Below are positions 13,993-21,015 of a DNA stretch of 23,049 bases, one piece after another; within the stretch, counting starts at the first letter, position 1, and each line of letters begins with the position of its first letter. A program made the translations under genes and the position numbers. Origin of the DNA: an uncultured Ruminococcus sp. (GTDB taxonomy: Bacteria; Bacillota; Clostridia; Oscillospirales; Ruminococcaceae); NCBI GenBank assembly GCA_902772615.1, contig CACYBC010000162.1, forward strand, positions 1 through 23,049, given 5' to 3'. Under the pieces are notes generated by a model. It saw nothing but the letters and a program-made list of their open reading frames with translations, made no database searches and was not told the origin of the DNA.

Positions 13993-15826
13993 AGCATTCC
14001 CTCCCCGTGAATCTGTTGACGCCGCATCCGGAACACATCTCCCTGCAGTTGGGCGTCGTCTGCGCCTTCGTCGCCTTCTCGTACTCCCTCTTCAGGAATG
14101 ATTTTGTGACCCCGTAGTCGACTGTGTCCCAGGGCTCGAACTCATCGAAATCCCTTTCGCGAAGGGCGTAGAAATCGGCGTCTATGCCGCTCTTTCTGAA
14201 GGCTTCCAGCCACTTTTCATAGCTGAATCCCTCGCTCCATCCGTCAAAAATGGAGCCCTCCCGGTATGCCGCAAGGACGGCCTCATGCACTCTGCGGTCA
14301 CCCTTTGCCAGCACTGTCTCTATGTAACTGGTCTCCGAATCGTGATAGCTGATATCTATCTTTCTGGACCTCACGCTTCCGACCAGCATCTGCTGTTTCC
14401 TTCTCAGCTCCTCGACTCCGTTGAATCCGCAGAACTCAAAGGGCGTCTTGGGCTTCGGGATGAAGCATGATACGCTGGCGGACACCGTCACCGACCTTCC
14501 CTTCGGCCTGTTCGGCAGAGAGTAGAACAGATCCACTATCTTCTGGCACAGCGCGGATATGGCCAGGACGTCCTCGTCCGTCTCAGTGGGCAGTCCGAGC
14601 ATGAAGTAGAGCTTTACCGCGGTGTAGCCGTTCATGAAGGCGTCTTCGCAGCCGCTGAGTATCTCTTCCTCCGTTATGTTCTTGTTGATCACGTTCCTCA
14701 GCCGCTGCGTTCCTGCCTCAGCCGCAAACGTAAGACCGCTCTCGCGCACCTGTCTGAGTTTCTGAGCCAGAGTGCCGGAGAACGAGTCGACTCTGAGCGA
14801 AGGAAGTGAGAGATTGACCTTTTTCTCAACGCTCCAGTCTATAAGTCCGTCAAGTATGTCTTCCAGATGCGGGTGGTCGCTCGTGGACAGCGAAAGCAGG
14901 GATATCTCATCATAGCCCGTGTTGTCTATCAGAGCCCTGGCCTGGGTGCAGATGAGCGATGCGTCCTTGCATCTGAAGGGCCTGTATATGAATCCAGCCT
15001 GGCAGAACCTGCAGCCGCGTATGCATCCTCGCAGGACCTCTACGCTGGGCCGGTCGTGGATGACCGACATCGAGGGAACTATCGGATCGAGCGGATACGG
15101 AGCCTTGTCCATGTCCATGAACAGTCTCTTCCTCACGGGAAGCGCGGGAGCCCCATCCAGTGCATTGTATCCTTTGAGTCTACCGTCCGGAAGATACTCC
15201 GGCTCATACAGACAGGGAACGTACACACCTTCTATGGAGGCACAGGCGATCAGTGTCTGTCTGCGGTCCAGTCCCTTGCGGCGGCATTCCGCTATGCAGT
15301 GGCATATCTCGTTGTCAGTCTCCTCTCCGTCGCCCAGGGAGAACATGTCGAAGAACTCCGCCATGGGTTCCGGATTGCAGGTGCAGGGGCCTCCTCCGAC
15401 CACGAACGGATCCCCTTCCCCTCTCTCTCTGCTGAACAGTTTTATCCCTCCCAGTTCGAGCATGTACAGGACATTGGTATAGGACATCTCGTACTGCAGA
15501 GTGAATCCTATCACATCGAACTTATTGAGAGGCGTCCTGCTCTCAAGGGAAACCAGCTCTGCGCCTTCCGTCAGCATCTGCTCGCGCATGTCGAACCATG
15601 GCGCGAAGAATCTCTCGCACCAGATGCTGTCGTCCTTGTTGAGCACGCTGTAGAGTATCTGCGTCGCCTGACTTGACATCCCTATCTCATAGAGGTCGGG
15701 GAAGCAGAAGGCGAACCTGATGTCCACCGAATCCGGATCCTTGTACACCGCGCCGAGTTCCCCGCCGGTATATCTGGCAGGTTTCTGAACCGCGGAAAGC
15801 ATCCTGTTGAATACTGTTTCGTTCAT
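13979..15826 (-). CDS. TIGR03960 family B12-binding domain radical SAM protein
   Basis: The 615-residue protein has an N-terminal B12-binding-like region (DIRFAFCFPDLYEIGMSSQ at 35-53, FVVGGGPCTCNPEP at 141-154) and a radical SAM domain with the Fe-S motif CxxxCxxC at C268, C272 and C275 (RGCIRGCRFCQAG). Downstream radical SAM barrel segments include LSLSTSDHP and FAAEAGTQRLRNVINKNI. The cysteine-rich C-terminus (CREMCSGCGVNRFTGREC) may bind a further metal or cluster. The reaction is not known. It is paired with its DUF2344 partner. GGAG lies 9 nt before the ATG. Confidence 0.93.
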   Translation of the reverse strand: MNETVFNRMLSAVQKPARYTGGELGAVYKDPDSVDIRFAFCFPDLYEIGMSSQATQILYSVLNKDDSIWCERFFAPWFDMREQMLTEGAELVSLESRTPLNKFDVIGFTLQYEMSYTNVLYMLELGGIKLFSRERGEGDPFVVGGGPCTCNPEPMAEFFDMFSLGDGEETDNEICHCIAECRRKGLDRRQTLIACASIEGVYVPCLYEPEYLPDGRLKGYNALDGAPALPVRKRLFMDMDKAPYPLDPIVPSMSVIHDRPSVEVLRGCIRGCRFCQAGFIYRPFRCKDASLICTQARALIDNTGYDEISLLSLSTSDHPHLEDILDGLIDWSVEKKVNLSLPSLRVDSFSGTLAQKLRQVRESGLTFAAEAGTQRLRNVINKNITEEEILSGCEDAFMNGYTAVKLYFMLGLPTETDEDVLAISALCQKIVDLFYSLPNRPKGRSVTVSASVSCFIPKPKTPFEFCGFNGVEELRRKQQMLVGSVRSRKIDISYHDSETSYIETVLAKGDRRVHEAVLAAYREGSIFDGWSEGFSYEKWLEAFRKSGIDADFYALRERDFDEFEPWDTVDYGVTKSFLKREYEKATKAQTTPNCREMCSGCGVNRFTGRECFAER

Positions 15827-15841
15827 TTTTTATAACTCCGC

Positions 15842-15859
15842 TTGAACAGTTCCGTTCAA
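15842..15859. repeat. GTTC-containing palindrome upstream of the radical SAM gene
   Basis: TTGAAC, 6 nt, GTTCAA is a perfect 6-bp inverted repeat, with the inner GAACAGTTC also palindromic. It lies 16 nt before the ATG of the radical SAM gene and upstream of the rnpB promoter. It could be an operator or a short RNA hairpin in the 5' leader; I do not recognise the protein it would bind. Confidence 0.35.
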
Positions 15860-15866
15860 AAAACGC

Positions 15867-15895
15867 TTTAAATGGAAGGTCTGATGTGTTATTAT
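15867..15895 (+). promoter_or_regulatory. Promoter of rnpB
   Basis: TTTAAA (15867-15872), 17 nt, TATTAT (15890-15895) on the plus strand is a moderate sigma-A promoter. It puts the start about 7 nt downstream, at the first paired base of the RNase P RNA. Confidence 0.6.
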
Positions 15896-15896
15896 A
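15891..15896 (-). promoter_or_regulatory. Candidate -10 box for the radical SAM operon
   Basis: A perfect TATAAT reads on the minus strand here, offset by one base from the rnpB -10 on the plus strand. A start near 15884 would give a leader of about 58 nt containing the GTTC palindrome. No good -35 is seen; the region upstream is the 5' part of rnpB. Confidence 0.4.
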
Positions 15897-15902
15897 CCCC
15901 CT

Positions 15903-16231
15903 GCGAGCAGATCAGACGGCAGCGCGTTGTTACGTGAGGAAAGTCCGGGCTCCACAGGGCAGGATAGCTGCTAACGGCAGCCGAAGGCGACTTCAGGGAA
16001 AGTGCAACAGAGATATACTACCTGATCTTATCAGGCAAAGGTGGAAAGGCGAGGTAAGAGCTCACCGGCATGGCGGAGACGTCATGGCCATGTAAACCCT
16101 ATCCGGAGCAACACCGAATTGAACATATACGCCTGCCCGGCGTGTTCAGTAGCGTGGCTGGAGCTGAATGGCGACATTCAGTCGAGATAGATTGCCGTCC
16201 TCGACAGAACCCGGCTTACAGATCTGGTCGC
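15903..16231 (+). ncRNA. rnpB: RNase P RNA, class A
   Basis: The RNA holds the universal GAGGAAAGTCCGGGCTCC (about 15935-15952) and the matching 3' ACAGAACCCGGCTTA (16205-16219), which together form helix P4. The ends GCGAGCAGATC (15903) and GATCTGGTCGC (16221-16231) form helix P1 with one G-G mismatch. Class A architecture is suggested by the region after the 5' conserved block (GGGCAGGATAGCTGC...). RNase P removes 5' leaders of tRNA precursors such as the cluster at 913-1148. It is the only plus-strand gene. The ends are taken from P1 and may be off by a few bases. Confidence 0.95.
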
Positions 16232-16245
16232 TTTCCGATAATACA

Positions 16246-16279
16246 GGAGATCGGTATTCCCCGGTCTCCTTCTTTTTTA
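16246..16279 (+). terminator. rnpB: Terminator of rnpB
   Basis: GGAGATCGG pairs with CCGGTCTCC over 9 bp (one T-G wobble) around a 6-nt loop, followed by TTCTTTTTT. It lies 14 nt past the RNA 3' end. Confidence 0.88.
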
Positions 16280-16285
16280 TACAAA

Positions 16286-16313
16286 GCCCCCGGATGCTTT
16301 CGCATTCAGGGGC
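16286..16313 (-). terminator. Hairpin between secG and rnpB, likely terminator of the topoisomerase-secG unit
   Basis: On the minus strand a 12-bp stem (one mismatch) with a GAAA loop is formed by GCCCCTGAATGC and GCATCCGGGGGC, then TTTGT. A plus-strand T-run (ATTTTT) also lies beyond it, so it may work both ways between the two converging transcripts. Confidence 0.7.
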
Positions 16314-16331
16314 CTGATTTTTCATGTCAGA

Positions 16332-16583
16332 TCATTTATTGCTGATCAGGACGAATACGTTGACTATCAGCGTAAGGACGAAGAACACGATAACAAAGAC
16401 TCTTGTGATGGACGCGAGCTTCTCATCATTGGTGTTCCCTCTTCCTCCGAATGAAGAATCGGAGCCGCCGGCTATGGCACCGGAAAGTCCGTCGGATTTC
16501 TCTGACTGCAATGAAACGAAAAGGACGATAGCAAGACTGCAAAGGAGCAGCATCGCTCCGCCTATGATCTCTAAAATACTCAT
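16332..16583 (-). CDS. secG: Preprotein translocase subunit SecG
   Basis: The 83-residue protein has two membrane segments (about 5-24 and 60-80) joined by a short polar loop with the SecG-like LQSEKSDGLSGAIAGGSDSSFG at 25-46. SecG assists SecYE in protein export. I chose the ATG at 16583: GGAGG lies 6 nt upstream, and the 19 extra codons further out do not resemble SecG. It is 63 nt after the topoisomerase A-like gene, probably on the same transcript. A shared terminator follows. Confidence 0.94.
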   Translation of the reverse strand: MSILEIIGGAMLLLCSLAIVLFVSLQSEKSDGLSGAIAGGSDSSFGGRGNTNDEKLASITRVFVIVFFVLTLIVNVFVLISNK

Positions 16584-16646
16584 GATAGTCCTCCAGTTAG
16601 TGGCAAAGGCAATCATAACACAGGCATATGCAAAAAGCAACAGTTT

Positions 16647-18893
16647 TTATTCCCTCTGAATGCCGTCCGCTGCGTCGGTGTCATGGAACAGCGCTCCTGC
16701 GGCAGGCAGGTTCTTTGAGCGGTATCTGTGCTTGGATTCCTTCTTTATCACGGAAGCGGAGCTCACTTCCTTAACGGTCTGTCCCTTTCTCAGCGTCATC
16801 ACCTGTACGCCCTGAGTGCTCTTCGTGGTCTTGACAGGGATCAGTGCGCTGCTGAGCATGAGACATCTCCCGTTGGTGGAGAACAGCGCGAACTCGTCGT
16901 CCTCCTCTATGCCTACCGATCTCACGAGCTCGCCCTTTGCAGAGTAGCCTCCGGTGAGCTTCTTTCGGTTCAGCTTCGTCTCATAGGCATCGAGAGGCAC
17001 CCTCGCCGCTTTGCCGTTGCTGTAGAAGAATACGCCGTAGCCCTTGAACGAGGCAGTGGCGATCATTCCCACACAGGTCTCCCCTTCCGCCATCCCGAGC
17101 TTTGACGGCACATAGTCGCCGATCACGCTGGCCTTGGTCTCGTCGAAGTCGGCGGCTCTGGCCTTGTAAACATTCCTCAGGTTCGTGAAGAACAGCAGGT
17201 TGATGTCGTTCTTGCACTCTATGGTATCTATTATCACATCCCCGTCCTTCAGCTTCTGAGCGCCGCTCATCCTGAGAGACAGAGGCGTGATCTTCTTGAA
17301 GTAGCCCTCCCTGGTGTAGAAGATCGTAACGGGGTAATCAGGCACCTTGTCCTCTTCTTCCGCGTTATCCTCCTCAAAGAAGTCAGCCAGCTTGGTCTTG
17401 CGCGGCTGCGCATATTTCTGGGCGACCTCGGCCTGTTCCTTCATGATGATGCGGTCGATCAGTCTCTGGTTTCCGAGTATCTCCCTGAGTTCATCTATAT
17501 CCTTTCGGATCTGCTCGGTCTCGGCCACGCGGGTGAGGATGTACTCCCTGTTGAGATGCCTCAGGCGTATCTCCGCGATGAAGTTCGCCTGTATCTCGTC
17601 GATCCCGAACCCGATCATGAGGTTGGGGATGACATCCTTCTCCTCTTCCGTCTCGCGGATGATCTTGATGGCTTTGTCGATATCGAGAAGTATCTTCTCC
17701 AGGCCTTCCAGCAGATGCAGTCTTGCAAGCTTTCCGTCGAGTTCGTACTGCGTCCTTCTTGCGATGCACTTGCGGCGGAAGTTTATCCACTCAAGAAGGA
17801 TGTCCCTCGCTCCGAGGAGTTTCGGCACTCCGTCTATCAGCAGCGTGAAGTTGCATGAGAAGGTATCCTCGAGAGGAGTGAGTTTGAACATCTTGCGCAT
17901 GAACTCGTCGGGATCCACTCCCCTCTTAAGGTCGATGGCGATCTTGAGACCGGTCTTGTCCGTCTCGTCGCGGATATCCGCTATCTCCTTGACCTTGTTG
18001 CTCTTGACAAGCTCTATGACCTTGTCCATGATCGCTTCCACAGAAGTGGAGGGCGGGATCTCGGTCACTTCAATGCAGCGGTTCTCCTTGAAATACTCGT
18101 ACTTGGATCTGATCCTGAAGCTTCCGCGGCCGTTCTCATAGACTTCCCTGAGAACGTCGGGATCCCTGAGCAGGATGCCGCCTCCGGGAAAATCCGGAGC
18201 CTTCAGCGTGAGCGATATATCATGTTCCGGGTCCTTCAGAAGCGCGACCGTAGTCTCGCAGACCTCGGCGAGGTTGAACGGGCAGATCGAACTGGCCATG
18301 CCTACGGCTATGCCGAGGTTGGAGTTGACCAGAACTGAGGGGAAGGTTGCCGGCAGGAGAGTCGGCTCCTTCATGGTGTTGTCGTAGTTCGGAACGAAGT
18401 CGACGGTATCCTTGTTGATGTCCCTGAACAGCTCCTCGGCAATCTTTGCGAGTTTTACCTCGGTGTACCTGGATGCGGCATAGGCCATGTCACGGCTGTA
18501 TGCCTTGCCGAAGTTTCCCTTGCTGTCCACATACGGGTGAAGCAGCGTCTCGTTGCCGCGCGCCATCCTGACCATGGTCTCGTAGATGGCCTGGTCGCCG
18601 TGAGGGTTGAGCTTCATGGTCTGACCGACGACGTTGGCCGACTTGGTCCTCTGTCCGGTAAGCAGTCCCATCTGGTACATGGTGTAAAGGAGCTTGCGAT
18701 GGGACGGCTTGAAGCCGTCTATCTCCGGGATCGCTCGGGAGATTATGACGCTCATGGTATAGGGCATGTAGTTCTTGCGGAGAGTCTCCGCTACGTCGTC
18801 TTCCCTTGTGATACCGGCGCCCGCAATATATACGCTCTCCTCTTCCGGCGCCGCGACAGGCTTTGTCTCTGGATCCTTTTTCTTTCTAGGCAT
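16647..18893 (-). CDS. Type II topoisomerase subunit A, divergent gyrase/topoisomerase IV-like
   Basis: The 748-residue protein has the GyrA/ParC winged-helix and tower core: GFKPSHRKLLYTMYQMG at 60-76, NPHGDQAIYETMVRMA at 96-111, and the catalytic tyrosine Y143 in ASRYTEVKL. It departs from GyrA at Q101 and E105, where E. coli GyrA has Ser83 and Asp87, the quinolone-resistance positions. The C-terminal part from about 510 forms a short set of repeated strands. No canonical GyrA-box (QRRGGKG) is present; the nearest is KKLTGGYSAKG. This suggests decatenation or relaxation rather than DNA wrapping. It starts 8 nt after the B-like gene, with GGAG 4 nt before its ATG, so both are made together. 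Whether a regular gyrase exists elsewhere cannot be seen. Confidence 0.92.
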   Translation of the reverse strand: MPRKKKDPETKPVAAPEEESVYIAGAGITREDDVAETLRKNYMPYTMSVIISRAIPEIDGFKPSHRKLLYTMYQMGLLTGQRTKSANVVGQTMKLNPHGDQAIYETMVRMARGNETLLHPYVDSKGNFGKAYSRDMAYAASRYTEVKLAKIAEELFRDINKDTVDFVPNYDNTMKEPTLLPATFPSVLVNSNLGIAVGMASSICPFNLAEVCETTVALLKDPEHDISLTLKAPDFPGGGILLRDPDVLREVYENGRGSFRIRSKYEYFKENRCIEVTEIPPSTSVEAIMDKVIELVKSNKVKEIADIRDETDKTGLKIAIDLKRGVDPDEFMRKMFKLTPLEDTFSCNFTLLIDGVPKLLGARDILLEWINFRRKCIARRTQYELDGKLARLHLLEGLEKILLDIDKAIKIIRETEEEKDVIPNLMIGFGIDEIQANFIAEIRLRHLNREYILTRVAETEQIRKDIDELREILGNQRLIDRIIMKEQAEVAQKYAQPRKTKLADFFEEDNAEEEDKVPDYPVTIFYTREGYFKKITPLSLRMSGAQKLKDGDVIIDTIECKNDINLLFFTNLRNVYKARAADFDETKASVIGDYVPSKLGMAEGETCVGMIATASFKGYGVFFYSNGKAARVPLDAYETKLNRKKLTGGYSAKGELVRSVGIEEDDEFALFSTNGRCLMLSSALIPVKTTKSTQGVQVMTLRKGQTVKEVSSASVIKKESKHRYRSKNLPAAGALFHDTDAADGIQRE

Positions 18894-18901
18894 CTTACTC
18901 C

Positions 18902-20890
18902 TCAGCTCACATCAAGTTCTTCTAGGTATTCGTTTCCGTGCAGTGCGATGTATTCCTTCCTTCCGGCCAGGTTGTCCCCCAGCAGGATATCGAACATGGT
19001 CGCGGTCTCCTCCGCATCAGCCGGAGTGACCTTGATAAGCCTTCTGGTGGCCGGGTTCATGGTGGTCAGCCACATCATGTCAGGCTCGTTCTCTCCGAGC
19101 CCTTTTGAGCGCTGCAGGGTGTATCTCTCGGATCCTATCTTCTCAAGGATCTCGGCGCGTTCCGATTCATCGTATGCAAAGTAGGTCATGCTTCTTGTGG
19201 TGATCTCGTACAGAGGCGACTCGGCTATGTACACGTATCCGAGATCGATGAGCGACGGCATGAGCCTGTAGATCATGGTCAGTATGAGCGTCCTTATCTG
19301 GAACCCGTCAACGTCGGCATCGGTGCAGATTATGACCTTGTTCCATCTGAGATTATCGATGTCGAATGTGGAGAGATCTTTATTGGCCTTTGAATTGACT
19401 TCCACACCGCAGCCCAGCACCTTGACCAGATCCGTTATGATGTCGCTCTTGAAGATCTTGTCGTACTCAGCCTTCAGACAGTTGAGTATCTTTCCCCTTA
19501 CAGGCATGATCGCCTGGAACTGGGCATCCCTGCCCTGCTTGCAGGCTCCGAGAGCGGAGTCTCCCTCGACGATGAACAGTTCCCTCTCCGCAACGTCCTT
19601 GCTGCGGCAGTCGACGAACTTGTTGATCCTGCTCGTGAAATCGGAGGATGCCTGCATGGTGCTCTTGATGTGCAGCCTCGTCTTCTCGGCATTCTCGCGG
19701 CTGCGCTTGTTTATGAGGACCTGGTTCGCGATGGCGTCGGACTCCATCTTGTTCTCGATGAAGTAGACCTCAAGATTCCTCTTGAGGAAATCCACCATCG
19801 CCTGATAGATGAACTTGTTGGTTATCGCCTTCTTGGTCTGGTTCTCGTAACTGGTAACGTTCGAGAAGCTGTTCGAGATTATGATGAGGCAGTCCTGGAT
19901 ATCCTGGAACGTGATCCTGGTCTCGTTCTTGCGGTACAGCTTCCTGTCTCTGATGATAGCGTCTATCTGGTTGACGAAAGCGGTCTTGATCGCCCTCTCC
20001 GGAGAACCGCCGTGCTCAAGGTAACTGGAGTTGTGGTAATACTCCATGACCTGAGTCTTGTTTGAGAAAGCCAGCGCGAAGGACATCCTGACATTGTAGT
20101 CCGGCAGGTCCTCCCTGTCGCGGCCTCTGGCTTCTCCCGTCCAGGTCTGTATGCCTGTCATGGCATCGCTTCCGGCCAGTTCGTTCACATAATCGGCTAT
20201 GCCGTTCGCATAATAGAAGGTCTTGGTATCGAAATCTCCGTTATCTGCCTGATTGCGGAACACGAAGGACACTCCGGCGTTGACTATCGCCTGACGCTTG
20301 AGCAGATCCTCGTAGACCTCCGAAGGAACATCTATCTCGGTGAACACCTTGAGGTCGGGTCTCCAGCAGATCCTCGTGCCGTGCCTGCTCTTCTTGACAG
20401 CCTCATCCTTGATCATCTTCCCGACGGGATTGCCCTTCTTGAAGTGCAGCTCATACCTGAATCCGTCACGGAAGACTTCCACGTCCATGTATTCGGATGC
20501 GTACTGCGTCGCGCAGAGCCCCAGCCCGTTGAGTCCGAGAGAGAACTCATAGTTCGCTCCCTTGTCGTTGTCATACTTTCCTCCGGCATACAGTTCACAG
20601 AACAGGAGCTTCCAGTTATACTCCTTCTCATTCTCGTTGTAATCCACCGGTATGCCCCTTCCGAAGTCCTCGACTTCGACGGAGCAGTCATTGTATCTGG
20701 TCACGATGATCTTGTCACCATGGCCTTCTCTTGCCTCGTCTATGGAGTTACTGATGATCTCGAAGATGCTCTGCTCGCAGCCGTCAAGGCCGTCGGAGCC
20801 GAATATGACGGCAGGACGTTTCCTTACACGGTCAGCGCCTTTGAGCGACTTGATACTGGTGTTGTCGTAGACTTTTGTCTTTGTAGCCAT
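18902..20890 (-). CDS. Type II topoisomerase subunit B, divergent gyrase/topoisomerase IV-like
   Basis: The 662-residue protein has the GHKL ATPase (E44, N48 in FEIISNSIDEA; DFGRGIPV at 75-82), the transducer lysine motif QTK (351-353), and a TOPRIM domain with E442 (EGDSALG) and DADVD (524-528). Several positions differ from canonical GyrB and ParE: LGLNGLGLCAT where GLHGVGxSVV is usual (H to N), EGDSALG where EGDSAGG is usual, and DVDGFQIRTL where DVDGSHIRTL is usual (S to F, H to Q). The metal-binding acids are kept. It has GGAG 5 nt before the ATG and an extended -10 promoter. It is the B partner of the gene 8 nt downstream. Confidence 0.92.
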   Translation of the reverse strand: MATKTKVYDNTSIKSLKGADRVRKRPAVIFGSDGLDGCEQSIFEIISNSIDEAREGHGDKIIVTRYNDCSVEVEDFGRGIPVDYNENEKEYNWKLLFCELYAGGKYDNDKGANYEFSLGLNGLGLCATQYASEYMDVEVFRDGFRYELHFKKGNPVGKMIKDEAVKKSRHGTRICWRPDLKVFTEIDVPSEVYEDLLKRQAIVNAGVSFVFRNQADNGDFDTKTFYYANGIADYVNELAGSDAMTGIQTWTGEARGRDREDLPDYNVRMSFALAFSNKTQVMEYYHNSSYLEHGGSPERAIKTAFVNQIDAIIRDRKLYRKNETRITFQDIQDCLIIISNSFSNVTSYENQTKKAITNKFIYQAMVDFLKRNLEVYFIENKMESDAIANQVLINKRSRENAEKTRLHIKSTMQASSDFTSRINKFVDCRSKDVAERELFIVEGDSALGACKQGRDAQFQAIMPVRGKILNCLKAEYDKIFKSDIITDLVKVLGCGVEVNSKANKDLSTFDIDNLRWNKVIICTDADVDGFQIRTLILTMIYRLMPSLIDLGYVYIAESPLYEITTRSMTYFAYDESERAEILEKIGSERYTLQRSKGLGENEPDMMWLTTMNPATRRLIKVTPADAEETATMFDILLGDNLAGRKEYIALHGNEYLEELDVS

Positions 20891-20933
20891 TGTCTCTCCG
20901 TATTGATAGCAATATTAATCCATTATCTGTAGT

Positions 20934-20962
20934 ATTATAGCATCTCAGCACCACAAAAGGAA
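20934..20962 (-). promoter_or_regulatory. Promoter of the topoisomerase pair
   Basis: TTCCTT (20962-20957), 17 nt, and a perfect TATAAT (20939-20934) with TGC just before it, an extended -10. The -35 side overlaps the T-tract of the ftsH terminator. Confidence 0.72.
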
Positions 20963-20996
20963 GTGTCCCGGCTGCCTCAAAAGGCTGTCGGGACAC
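20951..20996 (-). terminator. ftsH: Terminator of ftsH
   Basis: GTGTCCCG (20996-20989) pairs with CGGGACAC (20970-20963), extended inside by GCC with GGC, then TTCCTTTTG on the minus strand. It lies 19 nt past the ftsH stop. Confidence 0.78.
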
Positions 20997-21015
20997 AAGA
21001 TGTTGTGGTTATGTT

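Noticed and set aside
16584..16640. 19-codon extension of secG
   Set aside because: GGAGG lies just before the ATG at 16583, and SecG normally starts near its first membrane segment.
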